A stretch of DNA of 64,000 nucleotides from Plazaster borealis (GCA_021014325.1 CM037457.1:11908538-11972537); one strand, 5' to 3'; shown: positions 42,837 through 53,270, counted from the first letter of the stretch. The notes: generated by a model from the letters alone, not told the origin. Numbers and translations are program-made.

Positions 42837-43065
42837 TTAACCCTTTAGAGACTGTTCATTTCTGAAAAAATAACATGAAACAGAAATTTGGTTTTGTTAT
42901 AGCAACATAGATACTATGCTGAAAAACATTGGAAAACGTAAATTCAGGTCATAGCCTTTATTGGACCATTATAGTTGAGTGGAAAGTATGTCAGATATTC
43001 CAGCCGTTTGTGGCCACTATTTAGGTACAAGCCGTTTCTGGCCGCTTTGGTCTCTAAAGGGCTAA
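42837..43065 (+). mobile_element. MITE-6, piggyBac-like, full-length
   Basis: It starts TTAACCCTTTAGAGAC and ends GGTCTCTAAAGGGCTAA, imperfect 17-bp inverted termini. TTAA on the left and CTAA on the right fit a TTAA target duplication with one mutation. The length of 229 bp and lack of ORF mark it as non-autonomous. Confidence 0.85.
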
Positions 43066-43069
43066 TTCC

Positions 43070-43455
43070 CAAACACATTTGTCACTCCGCAACAACCAAA
43101 AACCAGACCTGCCAGCAGAGCGCTGTGTACAAACCAATTGATTTTTAGGTTTGTCACTAAATGCTAAATGAACAGTTTCATCACTTCGAAAGTCAAACCA
43201 ACCCTGTGTTAGCTCCATGCCAGCACTATGTATTTCAATGAATAAAGTGGCAAATTTTGATTTGTCAATTCATAAAACCCACAAAAATTGGAAATATATG
43301 ATTCATCGGTTATGCTAATAAGTGTAATTACAAAACTGTTAACAGCATTAAGTGCATCACGAATTTGCACAAAAAAACAGATTTGCAAAATTTTGTAATT
43401 TTTGACACATTTGTCACTTCGTAAAAACGATGCCAAGGAATAAGAACATTCTAGT
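43070..43455. repeat. TTTGTCACTTCGT repeat region, shared with 62030-62160
   Basis: CAGAGCGCTGTGTACAAACC then AATTGAT at 43115-43150 matches 62073-62096. Words of the type TTGTCACT(T/C)CG recur near 43078, 43155, 43180 and 43412, and TCACTTTGTGAAAA recurs at 62030-62160. It may be a low-copy tandem or remnant element. Confidence 0.5.
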
Positions 43456-43829
43456 TTTAAAGGCATCGTACACGTTTGGTAATTGTCAAAGACCAGTGTT
43501 CTCATTTTGTGTATCCCAACATATGCATAAAATAACAAGCCTGTGAAAATTTGGGCTCAATTGGTCATCGAAGTTGCAAGAAAATGATGAAAGAAAAAAC
43601 ACCCTTGTTTTACAAATTTGTGTGCTTTCAGATAGGAATAAAAACTTCTTACAAGAAGTTTTTATTATTTAAGTGAGAAATTACCTCTTTCTCAAAAACT
43701 ACGTTACTTCAGAGGGAGTCGTTTCTATATGTTATATATTATCAACAGCTCTCTGTTGCTCGTTACCAAGTCAGTTTTTATGCTAATATATATTTTGAGT
43801 AATTACCAAACGTGTACGATACCTTTAAA
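43456..43829 (-). mobile_element. MITE-1 copy, full-length, inverted
   Basis: It starts TTTAAAGGCATCGTACACG and ends CGTGTACGATACCTTTAAA. Interior order is the reverse of 9066-9438, with TTTGGGCTCAATTGGTCATC and CTTCTTACAAGAAG. Confidence 0.88.
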
Positions 43830-43831
43830 CG

Positions 43832-43935
43832 TCTCTCTCAAGGACACAAGTGCAATGAACTGGACCCAAACCCACACTCTTCACAACAACAGAGCTTGAG
43901 TAAGGGGGAACTAGACCGCTCAGCCATGACACACT
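43832..43935 (-). mobile_element. SINE-L head fragment
   Basis: CTCAAGGACACAAGTGCA, then ACCCAAACCCACACTCTTC (a mutated B box) and AGACCGCTCAGCCATGACAC, the A-box side. The body is absent; it directly follows MITE-1. Confidence 0.7.
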
Positions 43936-44168
43936 CTGTGTAAGGCAAATCAAACTGTAAAGCCAACTTCAAGAGATGACGGACAACCAAGTGCCCTTAA
44001 TGCTGAGGATGTGTATCTTAATTATATAGAATGGAGAACCTCAAATTTTATACGAAAAGTAAATCTTCTAGTTCTCTAGTAAACACTCTGTAGCATATTA
44101 GTTGGTCACGTTTAGAAAGAACACTGAATTATATGTTTTATCAGGCATATTCGTAGGGTACGGAAGCG
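43936..44168. other. No gene recognised
   Basis: No gene or repeat family was recognised in this short stretch. Confidence 0.35.
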
Positions 44169-44327
44169 TTAAAGGAACTGTACACGTTTGGAAATTGTCA
44201 AAGACCAGAGGGAGTCGTTTCCAACAATGTTTTATACTATCAACAGCTCTCCGTTGCTTGTTACCAAGTAAGTTTTTATGCTAATATTTGTTTTGAGTCA
44301 TAACCAAACGTGTATGATACCTTTAAA
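44169..44327 (-). mobile_element. MITE-1 copy with internal deletion
   Basis: Both ends are intact (TTAAAGGAACTGTACACG; GTATGATACCTTTAAA). About 210 bases are missing: TTGTCAAAGACCAG joins AGGGAGTCGTTTCC directly. Full copies have CAG at both breakpoints. Confidence 0.85.
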
Positions 44328-44389
44328 GGGACATTGAGAAAAAGAAAGAAAGTCATATATCTCATAATTATGAAAACAAACTGAGGGAT

Positions 44390-44452
44390 TTGAACCCCGG
44401 CCCTTCCCACTCATAAGCCACAGTCTTAACCACTAGACCAAATAGCTTAGAC
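44390..44452 (-). mobile_element. SINE-C tRNA-like head fragment
   Basis: GGGATTTGAACCCCGGCCC is the B box (+ strand) and AACCACTAGACCAAATAGC the A-box side. It is intron-less and tRNA-like, but the acceptor stem is not convincing and no tail is seen. Confidence 0.6.
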
Positions 44453-44454
44453 CA

Positions 44455-44650
44455 TATAACACCCGGTTCAGACAGACGCTCCAGAGTCGCGCCGAACAAA
44501 CAATTGATTTAAGTACATGAAAAGTTTGACGTCTGAAACAGTTAGGAGCGACTGGACGCGCTGGAAGTTGAAAGATCGACTGTTGCAGTCGTTCGGAACA
44601 ACTCTGGAGCTTCTTGGTTTCAGACGTCGATCTTGTCATATGAGCCGAAC
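44455..44650. mobile_element. Imperfect foldback with TCAGAC/GTCTGA arms
   Basis: GGTTCAGACAGACGCTCCAG and AGTCGCGCC on the left oppose ACTCTGGAGCTTCTTGG and TTTCAGACGTCGATC on the right. TTTGACGTCTGAAACAG is an internal inverse of the right arm. It is a complex palindrome of about 190 bp, single copy here. Confidence 0.5.
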
Positions 44651-44984
44651 CTAATATATTTTAATGTATGGTAATTAGAAAAAAAGCTGCTTAATGCTAT
44701 ATTTTTAACCATTCTTCTTCTCCGTTATTGTTCATGCACAGAGGCTTTTTATGCATATGGTTTTCCACATTGTTAACTACCTACACGTTATGTTTGTTTG
44801 TTTTGTTGTTATTGTTCTGTTTTTGAATAAAACGAACATCTGTTGTTGGCCCTGTTGTTTACAAAATTCAAAATATTAGATGGAATACCCTATTACCCTG
44901 GTACTAAGCATGTTTTGTGATTAGAATAAAAACATGTTCAGCCACCCATGTAAAGTGCTATTATTGTTTATGCCTAAAGCCTTT

Positions 44985-45153
44985 CTCAGATTCAACATTG
45001 TGGGTGAAAATTTACTCCCTTCTCTAAAACTACATTAATTCAAATGGGGTCGTTTCTAACATTGCTTTATATTATCAACAGCTCTCCAGTGCTCCTTACC
45101 AAGTAATTTTTTATGGTAATTAATTTTTGGAATAATTACCACCCAGCCCTCCC
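44985..45153 (-). mobile_element. MITE-1 relative, truncated
   Basis: CCTTTCTCAGATTCAACA, GTCGTTTCTAACATTGC, TATCAACAGCTCTCCAGTGC and AATTACCACCCAGCCC match 26715-26910. It abuts MITE-3. Confidence 0.65.
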
Positions 45154-45554
45154 TTTAAAGGGTTCGGGTACCTTTTGTAGATCAATTTTTTGGCCATGAC
45201 CTGAATTCCTACTCACTGTGAATGAAGATGTATGTAATATAATTTACCTGTAGAAGTTTCAGCTTCATTAGTCATCAAGTTTTTGAGAAAAAAGTGAAAA
45301 TCACAGAGCAATGTTTTCAGGTGAGTCGGTAAATACCAGTACTGGTAAATACGTTGTACATGCTAAAATAATTTTCATCTCCTGAGATGAATTTTCGTGA
45401 CATTGTTTTACTCTTTTCGTAAAAACTACAGCACCTCAGCAAGTGATATTTTAAGGGAAGCTTTTTACCATCTTTATCTTCAAACCGTGTAAGTTTAATG
45501 TAAATCTGTGGACATTGTGTTTTGTGTCATACAAAAAGTACCCAAACCCTTTAA
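45154..45554 (-). mobile_element. MITE-3 copy, full-length, inverted
   Basis: It starts TTTAAAGGGTTCGGGTACC and ends GTACCCAAACCCTTTAA, a clean 18-bp inverted terminus. Interior CTCACTGTGAATGAAGATG and TACCAGTACTGGTAAATACG align in reverse with 41228-41637. Confidence 0.9.
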
Positions 45555-46744
45555 CAAAGCAGTGTTTTTTGCTACTATTTAAAAACGCCTGACCATGTGA
45601 GTAGACGAAACTGAAGTTTGACTATGGCCCATGAGGTTATGTGACTACTTTATAAGCTTCATGCATACCTCCACTGTAAAGAGTTACTAATGGTACTTTT
45701 CCAGGCACAGCGTAGTAAGAAGCCGTCATTTGATATTAATACGGGGGGGAAAAAAGTTAAACCTTGCATCATTCTGAACTATGAAATGCAATATTGCTAT
45801 AAATTAACCAAACAAAATTATACAGTGGATAAAGCTCTGGTTGAGACTGAAATCTTGAAATTCAACTTAAGAGCAAATTGACACTGCGGATTAGAAAAAA
45901 AATAGATGTGTTTTTCTTCTTCTCTAACCGAGGGTAAGTAGTTTAACTGATAACAAGTGGGGGAAGGGGGTGAGGACGAAGTGGTAGTTTCAAATTAAAA
46001 ATTTTCTCGTCTTCCATTCCTGAAATTGAGAGGATTAAATTTCTCATTGTGATGTTAAGGGAGCCACAAGATATCAAATATCACATCATAATTTTGTTAC
46101 AGAGAATCCAGTGCTATCTACAGGTAGTAGTTAATAAGCAGGACAATTCTTTTCAGAACTTAGTAGTCTCCCGAATTCCGAAATCTACTTTGCGGCAGCA
46201 GAATAAATAGCAAGACAAGTTCTCAAAGAAAACAAATCTACACAACAAAGTAGATATACACATGGTGTTACCCCAAACCGAATATACATTGAAACCTCAC
46301 CATGCAATGCCACAAAACCCATATACAAAAACTATTTTAACAGTTGCTGAGATGGAATTAGGAGAGGCATTCTTTGAGAGAAAAATACAAATAAAAATTG
46401 ACGGACCTGGTTATAACTACAAAATCTAGCTTACTGTTGATGTCTTTCAAAGACTGTTAGAAATGTAAACATCCCCCTCACAGAGTGCAAGATTAATCAC
46501 AATATTTAGGTACAAATTAATAACCCCCCATCCTCGAATTACCAGTTAAAGTAATTCTGGCAGGATGCAGGAACATCACACAGAATCAAACAGAGCCTGC
46601 AGGGAATTGTACAAGATGACAGTTGAGGGACACAGGGAGCCTCCCCGCCTCATGAAAATGGTACGGCCAGCATGAGCAATACAAGAGTATAAGCGTATGA
46701 AACAGTGGGGGAAAAAAGTGGCTCTCATACAAGCAACGGGCAGT
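45555..46744. other. No gene recognised
   Basis: No exon or repeat family recognised. It would be the promoter side of the candidate exon at 46745 if that exon is real; no TATA box stands out. Confidence 0.35.
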
Positions 46745-46964
46745 GCTAGCTAACAATGTTACATGCAGTCGATACGTGAGGAGACTCGCTTGATGTGATC
46801 AGCGGCGGTCGGTATCGGAGACTTCTTCCTTTCTTGATTTTCTGTGTTTTGAGGGGAGCGCTGATCGTTGGGAATCGGTTTGACTGGGGGTTTATTGTAC
46901 GGACGCTCCCGAGGACACTTTGCATATGGAGTAGTCGAGCTCTTCTTAAGTGAATCAGGATTAG
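46745..46964 (+). promoter_or_regulatory. Candidate 5' non-coding exon with strong splice donor
   Basis: This stretch is clearly less AT-rich than its surroundings and shares nothing with the repeat families in the window. It ends ATCAGGATTAG at 46964, followed by GTAAGTGTCAG, a near-consensus donor. There are several short upstream-type frames (ATGGAGTAG) and no long ORF, so if transcribed it would be 5' UTR. The left boundary is a guess from base composition. It may belong to a gene whose coding exons lie further right, possibly the exon at 59526, but nothing in the sequence links them. Confidence 0.3.
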
Positions 46965-46974
46965 GTAAGTGTCA

Positions 46975-47445
46975 GCTTTTTTTCAGGTTCTTCACGAGAA
47001 TTATGGCTAATTTCTTTTTGTGTAAAATTTACATTTAAATATGTTTTTCCCCCCAGAATATATGTATTGTTTTCACCGACAAAATACTTATATTTATATC
47101 ATGTAATCTTTGCAACAGCGATTAGAAAACAATTAGTTAAGTGCTTTCCGAGTCTAGTGGAAAGAAATAAACGGTCACAACCGTTGGGATTCGAACCCAC
47201 AACCATTCACATTCCATTGTTTAAGTGTGCCGGATATACTTATTAAAGAGATAACCACACTACAACATTTCCAACAAACAGAAAGCTCTTTGTTCATCAC
47301 AGTAAATTGATGTTACTTATTTCACCTGAAACTTCATAATTTAACGATGGTTTTTACAAGCACACTTCCTCAATGTTGTAGATTAATTCACTAGGTTTGT
47401 TAACAGTTTATTAATTGCTTGTTCTTCAATCATGCATATACTCGG
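46975..47445. other. tRNA-like fragment and unassigned sequence
   Basis: 47165-47235 (minus) has GGGATTCGAACCCACAACC (+ strand) as B box and a weak A-box side, probably a worn SINE-C head. The rest shows no gene. Confidence 0.45.
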
Positions 47446-47737
47446 TATAGACCCATTGCACAACGCGCAGCGTACTCACATGCGCCTATCCTGGGTGTCA
47501 TTTTGGGTGACAAAAGCGTACACAAACATGCACAAAAGAGAGTTTTGACACCCAAAATGACGAGCATTGTTCGGAGACGCGTTCCGGGTCTATACAAATC
47601 AATAGATCCTCCTTGCATAACGCGAAACGCTACAGATACGCTGAGGTCACGCGCACGTTTTTACGCACAGAGAACAGCTATCGTCCAAAGATCTGCCTCC
47701 TTTTTGAGAGTGTGACGTCATATGCAATGGGTCTATA
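47446..47737. mobile_element. TIR element, TATAGACCCATTGCA ends
   Basis: It starts TATAGACCCATTGCA and ends TGCAATGGGTCTATA, perfect 15-bp inverted ends (TA may be target duplication). Inside, GGGTGTCATTTTGGGTG and CACCCAAAATGACG form a secondary inverted repeat. The 98-codon frame 47419-47715 runs through it and looks like chance in CG-rich DNA. Confidence 0.85.
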
Positions 47738-47799
47738 CTCTAAATCAACAAGACAAATGATAACATAAAGCTGGTAAAAGATTTTTAAAGCTTCAAACA

Positions 47800-48106
47800 T
47801 ATAGACCTTTCAACTGCAACGTCACAGCCCAAGTTTTTGCCAACCAAGGTGGGAAACCTATGGAAAGCCATAAATGCAAAGCAAAAACAGATAACCACAG
47901 TTTATAACAATGTTAAACAAATATTCAAAAATAGTGTTGAATTTGTTGGAATTAAAGCAACCAATCATGGGATGTATTTTTTGTTAACTGGAAATTTGCA
48001 GAAATGTTGAACCTGGACACAACATATGTTACCATGATTGAATGTTGTGCTAACATTCGGCCGTCCATGCCAACCAGGTTTGTTTATCATTAATAGAAAG
48101 GTCTAT
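47800..48106. mobile_element. TIR element, ATAGACCTTTC ends
   Basis: TATAGACCTTTCAACTGC on the left and AATAGAAAGGTCTATT on the right are inverted. Interior CCAACCAAGGTGGGAAACC and CCAACCAGGTTTG may be inner repeats. Single copy here; shares ATAGACC with its left neighbour. Confidence 0.65.
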
Positions 48107-48294
48107 TCAAACTTTTAGTGTTAAAGTAAATTTGGATTCCTTCGCGCGTTAAAGCAAAGTCTACGGGAAACCCCAAATTAGAATACTTTCATTGTACTTA
48201 TTCACAATCAGGCTCCTAAATGTAGGCAAATCTTTACACCAGTACTCAAGAGGGGTTCACAAGTCTTGGTGTGTAAAATTTGGTTCTGTTTAGA
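48107..48294. other. No gene recognised
   Basis: No feature was seen; the minisatellite starts near 48295. Confidence 0.35.
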
Positions 48295-49000
48295 ACTATT
48301 CTGGTTTAGTTCTTAAAAAAGAATTCCCGCTATTTATCCACTACCGCGGAGCAGAATTTAGTGTCTGCCAAGAACTCAGATCTGGAAGAACCTATCCTGC
48401 TATTTATATATTGCTGCAGAGTAGAGTTTAGTTCTGACAAGAAATTATCTTGCTTAGTTCAGGAAGAACCCATCCTACTATGTGTCTATTGCTGCAGAGT
48501 AGAGTTTAGTTCTAATAAGAACTTATCTTGCTTACATGTAGATCTAAAAGAACCCATCCTACTATTTATCTATTGCTGCAAAGTAGAGTTTAGTTCTGAT
48601 AAGAAGTTATCTTGCTTAGTTCTGGAAGAACCCATCCTACTATTTGTCTATTGCTGCAAAGTAGAGTTTTGTTCTGATAAGAAGTTATCTTGCTTAGTTC
48701 TGGAAAAACCCATCCTACTATTTATCTATTGCTGCAGAGTAGAGTTTAGTTCTAATAAAAACTTATCTTGCTTAGTTCTGGAAGAACCCATCCTACTATT
48801 TATCTATTGCTGCAGAGTAGAATTTAGTTCTAATAAGAACTTATCTTGCTTACATAGTTCTAAAAGAACCCATCCTACTATTTATCTATTACTGCAGAGT
48901 AGAGTTTAGTTCTGATAAGAACGTATCTTGCTTAGTTCTGGAAGAACCTGTCCTGCTATTTATCTATTGCTGTGGCGTAGAGAGCAGTTCTGATATGAAC
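48295..49000 (+). repeat. Minisatellite, 78-bp (26-codon) unit, about 9 copies
   Basis: Each unit: GGAAGAACCCATCCTACTAT, TTATCTATTGCTGCAGAGTA, GAGTTTAGTTCTGATAAGAA and CTTATCTTGCTTAGTTCT. Because 78 is divisible by 3, one frame (48361-48909) stays open through six units, giving EEPILLFIYCC, VEFSS and KLSC blocks. One unit adds 6 bases in frame; a 4-base insertion near 48851 shifts the frame, and it closes soon after. Flanking units are diverged. No start context or splice sites support translation. Confidence 0.93.
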
Positions 49001-49694
49001 TAGTCCCGAGTGTGATCTAAGAGGAAACATTATACATAGCTTCAGATTCTTTATACCTAAAATGTTTAAGTTAGCTTCCCACTGGTACTTCGCTTAGTGA
49101 ATACAGCAGGATCAGACCACAGGAAAGTATGATACCTGCTGACTGTGCTCAGATCTTCTAGTCACTCTAACAAAGAGAATACAGATCCCTCAACATAAAC
49201 TAAAAATGGAACTTCTTGTATTGATCGTGCTTTGGGTCATGTCCCTAACCATGATTTGTTCAGCATTTTACACTCAAATGACTATTAATATCTGGGGTAG
49301 GAAAATCCACAGGTAAAAAAAGATGGGGTACGAACCCCAAAACTTCTACAGTAAGAAAATGTGCCCTTCTTTCTTTACTTTTAAATTGCCCTACAGTTCT
49401 TGTTACTCGACAGCCAAATATCCTAAAATCAATACAAGCCCAGAAAACCTTTCAGGTCTTGGAGTCTGTTGGCTCCTGTAACATATACACATCGTAATTT
49501 TCTTGATGAACACCTCTACATTATATCACCGAAATAGAGACCTGGAACTTCATCTTTGATTGTGCAAGGCCATTTCCATCTCATCCAGGGCACTTCATTA
49601 AGAAACTCTTACAATCTAGTGGGAGCATTTTAAAGGGGCGCTCAATTCAATGGCCAATGTACGTACTGGATCGCACTGATTTCATTGCTCAAGC
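49001..49694. other. No gene recognised
   Basis: 49320-49355 (minus) is a short tRNA-like B-box fragment (GGGGTACGAACCCC). Nothing else was recognised. Confidence 0.4.
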
Positions 49695-49874
49695 CAGGCA
49701 TGATATTTGGTCCTTGGAAAAAAGTAGGAACATTTGATCAAGTACAAGGTTTGACATATATAAACACACAGCATGGGCTTCAATACACTTTTCAGGCAAT
49801 TTAATCAGAATTTTTCTGTTTTTTTCCCAAGGGCAACAAAATCGGAAATCAGACTAGGAAGAATATCATGCCTG
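49695..49874. mobile_element. MITE-9 copy
   Basis: Ends CAGGCATGATATTTGGTCC and AGAATATCATGCCTG are inverted. It aligns with 11930-12116 throughout. Confidence 0.75.
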
Positions 49875-50184
49875 TGTAGCTTAAGTGCATATGGTCCATG
49901 CGTGCCTGTACTTTGGAAATTTGTTACAGCTGCCTTTAAAAAAAAATTACTTCAAAGTTGGATTGTTAATATTCCATAAAATACAAGGGCTTAAATCTTC
50001 TTCTTTTTTATAGTTTCAATCCTCAACAAATTCTGTCTGAGATTGGCTTAGTGCTTTCTTTCCCTGCACTTAAACCTCTTTGGACCCCCAGTTTGAACCC
50101 CCAGTTTGAACCCCCCTTCAGACCGGAGCCTTGCATGTGGATTTAGATTTTAGTTGAAGTTAATATTGCATAGGGCATAAAGAA
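49875..50184. other. No gene recognised
   Basis: A short direct repeat CCCCAGTTTGAACCCC occurs around 50086-50112 in overlapping copies. No gene. Confidence 0.4.
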
Positions 50185-50405
50185 TGTCATTTGGTTTTCG
50201 CACATACACCAATGTGTATTAAGCACTGTATACTTAGTACTGTCCCTAATTTTTAGTCCTTACATGATTACGTGGGTTTTCACTAGTTGGGGTTTTCCTC
50301 CCAGATATAAAAGCTGAGAAATCCTCAACGGTTTGCAATGCAAGGCACTTTTGATGGTTGATTTGTTTCACTGCCAGAAAGATATAATATAATAATGATA
50401 ATAAT
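50185..50405. mobile_element. SINE fragments: inverted SINE-C body, then SINE-G body
   Basis: 50198-50245 (CACATACACCAATGTGTATT, ACTGTATACTTAGTACTG) is an inverted SINE-C body. 50268-50400 (TACGTGGGTTTTCACTAG, GGTTTTCCTCCCAGATATAA, TTTCACTGCCAGAAAGATAT) is a diverged SINE-G body with an AATAATGATAATAATG tail. Confidence 0.6.
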
Positions 50406-51189
50406 GACAGTAATTGGTCAAGCCTGGGGCAACAGAGGCTATTTGCCGCCACGGTCTCTGTGGACTGCCAGGCCTGTTAGAGTACACACATTTGGCACAA
50501 TTATGTGTTCCGATTAATTAGGCGACGACAGAGATAAACAATTTCGCTTCATTGCACTGCGTTACAGACTATGGTGTAATTGCTCCTTTCTATTTCAACT
50601 GAAGTGAAAGTAAAAAAATAATAAATCTAAAGTAAAGTAATTCCCATCCTCTTGCTAAAAACAACAACAAACAAGTGACAATGTCATCACAATGTCATCA
50701 CATTTGGTAAACTTTCAGTGGAAATTATACAAAATGGTTTGTATTTGTAAGGGATGTTGTGCACGTTCAATGCCAGAGTTTATTTGATTGCCAAAATCAA
50801 AATGGGCAACAAGGACTTGTGGTGTCTTAAAATTATATTCCCCCGAACTTTGACAGTAATGCAGATATTTCTATGTGGAATGGTACAAGTATGAGCTCCA
50901 GTGAGCAATACAGACTAGACAAACCAAATTAAATTGTGCAATAACCAATCCCATACTTGTTTTCCTTTATTTTACGAAAACAATTTCCAACACAAGGACA
51001 GAAAGCAACTTGAGAAGAGGGCTTCAGGGAAAACAGACAACAGACATTTTTAAAACATTCCTTGAAAACACATTTTGTTAGCGATTTTTTCCCCTAATTC
51101 CATAGAGATTGGGATTACTGCTTATTCTATCTGCTGCTTTTTTTATCACACATTTTTTTTCTTGCATGTGCACCATTGAAAGACATCCA
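50406..51189. other. No gene recognised
   Basis: No exon or shared repeat recognised. A direct doublet CACAATGTCATCA occurs at about 50689-50702. Confidence 0.4.
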
Positions 51190-51285
51190 CAGAGGGACTT
51201 TTTTTTATTGGAGCAAGCGCCATCAGCACTTTTGTGGATATCGGCGCTATACAAGACGTCATTATTATTATTATTATTATTTAGA
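51190..51285 (+). mobile_element. Retroelement 3' end with (ATT)n tail
   Basis: GTGGATATCGGCGCTATAC, AAGACGTCATT then (ATT)n at about 51258-51282. The GGCGCTATA-AAG-(ATT)n ending is typical of SINE and LINE 3' ends and parallels SINE-L (AAAGCGCATATAAGAACTGC). Confidence 0.6.
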
Positions 51286-51589
51286 TATAGAAAAGTGAGA
51301 CAGAAGAGATCTGTTCATGTTTTATTTGAGCTGCAATATACTTTTAAAAATGTGGAGAACAATATATATGTATAGGGAGTTCCAAAGTGCAGCACGACGT
51401 AAGGGAAAAAAAGCTAGCAGAATATCTCAAAGTACTGGACTTTGGAACAGATACAGTGAAGGAATGAGAAGAAACGTGTACTGCTAGTGAAGGGTGTGTA
51501 CAGAATGGACAGAGTGAGAGATCTTCTATGCACATTCAGCAAAAGTACCTTAAGTAGCTTAAAGAAGAGGCAGAACTTTGTCTTTTAAC
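51286..51589. other. No gene recognised
   Basis: Unassigned; a doublet GGAGTTCCAAAGT and CTGGACTTTGGAAC is a loose inverted repeat. Confidence 0.35.
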
Positions 51590-52045
51590 AGCTATATCTT
51601 GAGCGAAATTCTTTTAACGGGAATGCTGTTTGAACTTGGTTATCATTCAAATGTAATGTTGATACTTGTACACTTCTGAATGTTTCGTAATTATCGATCA
51701 ACAAATTAGGCCCCAACCTCAAGGTTTTGACAAACTAGAAACAGCGTGCATCAAAATACAATTCTTTGACGTCATTTGTGGGAGGTTGCTTTGTTGTACC
51801 TCCATATTGCGACAAAGCGGCTATACAAAACGGAGCTCCCACATATGACGTAACATGAGTGATGACGTAACGGGGCATTTGCAAATCTTTCTGAAAATCA
51901 CCAGAGAAAGGTATTCAAAAGATTGTTTTTTACACAATTAAAATCGGTTTAATCTCATGTGAACTCAATTTCCTTATTGATTGAAAACTTTTTAAATGAA
52001 CTTCAGCAAAGATCACTTGTTGCTGTTTTCGTTCAAGTAGGTCTT
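51590..52045. repeat. Dispersed repeat, partner of 13083-13400, with extra middle block
   Basis: The blocks of the 13 kb copy occur at 51600-51745 and 51945-52045. Between them are about 180 bases not present there, rich in TGACGTCA/ATGACGTAA words (51768-51875). Either this copy has an insertion or the other has a deletion. Confidence 0.65.
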
Positions 52046-52732
52046 TTAAAAACTCCATGTACAATTGCTAAAAGAAATATCATCAATGCACACATCTAAA
52101 ATACAGCAGGAAGCAACTGTAAAACTTGATTTCTCATCAATCAATCTTCCTGCATGCTTCGATTTTAATCCCGGATCAAAATCTTCAGTACAAGGAGCTC
52201 AACCCCAAAAATTAAATGTCAGTATTAATATCAAGACTTGGTCTTCACTGTTCACTCCCCTGAGCTTTGCTTCTTTCAAAACAAAGTTTTTTTTATATCA
52301 TTTGAAGGTAGCAGTTAAGAACACAAAACCAAAGCCATATTATGAAGTCCAAATCTGCAGAAAGCCAATCTGGTTTATAACACTCCAGCAGGCACCAGAC
52401 CGACCAGCTTGTGTCCCACTTAATGGAAACACTTAATTAAGTAATACACACCCTTGTTAAATAAAGCTGCCAATCTGGAACCTGAAGCAAACAAATATAA
52501 TGTAATCAGCTATGGGCCTTTAAAGTTGCACTGTCGGAATTTTTTTTGGAAATACTGAAATATCGGACTTGTTTTTCTCTGAACAAATATTGACAAATAA
52601 TATTGTTTCAAAACAAACAACAAATCTAAAATAATTATAGACTTTCTTTATTTATTTGTTTTCTTCCTTACACATCCAACAGTGCAAGGGACAATAACAG
52701 GTTGAAAAGGAGACGATGAAGATATTTTCACG
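52046..52732. other. No gene called
   Basis: The + frame 52065-52436 (123 codons) has no recognisable motif or repeat match and no clear splice context. I leave it uncalled, but it is one of the few mid-length frames outside repeats. Confidence 0.3.
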
Positions 52733-53108
52733 CTTAAAGGCACTCAACACGTTTGAAAATTGTCAAAGACCAGTGTTCTCACTTGGTGTATCCCAACATA
52801 TGCATAAAAATAACAAGCCTGTGAAAATTTGGGCTCAATTGGTCATCGAAGTTGCAAGAAAATGATGAAAGAAAAAACAACCTTTTTGTACAAATTTGTG
52901 TGCTTTCAGATAGGAATAAAAACTTCTTGCAAGATGTTTTTATTATTTTAGTGAGAAATTACCTCTTTCTTAAAAACTACGTTACTTCAGAGGGAGTCGT
53001 TTCCTACAATGTTTTATACTATCAACAGCTCTCCGTTGCTTGTTACCAAGTAAGTTTTTATGCTAATATTTGTTTTGAGTCATTACCAAACGTGTACGAT
53101 ACCTTAAA
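52733..53108 (-). mobile_element. MITE-1 copy, full-length, inverted
   Basis: It starts CTTAAAGGCACTCAACACG and ends CGTACGATACCTTAAA region. The hairpin AAAACTTCTTGCAAGATG has lost one pairing. The frame 52852-53127 is translated repeat. Confidence 0.88.
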
Positions 53109-53139
53109 ATGTGGCAGGAAAACCTGATTAGGAAAACAA

Positions 53140-53270
53140 AATGCAATCATATGGAAACTGAAAACCCAATCCACATGCAAGGTTCTGGTCCGAGGTGGGA
53201 TTCAAACCGGGGTCCAAAGAGGTGAAAGACAGGGACAGAAACCATCAAGTCAACCTGAATCACCATTGTT
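53140..53270 (-). mobile_element. SINE-G fragment, tail-less
   Basis: CCCAATCCACATGCAAGG and GGGATTCAAACCGGGGTCC (+ strand; B box), then AGAGGTGAAAGACAGGGAC. It matches 1840-1905 and 32670-32760. Confidence 0.65.

Noticed and set aside
48361..48909. 182-codon repeat protein with CC motifs
   Set aside because: It is a minisatellite frame without start or splice context; kept only as a finding.
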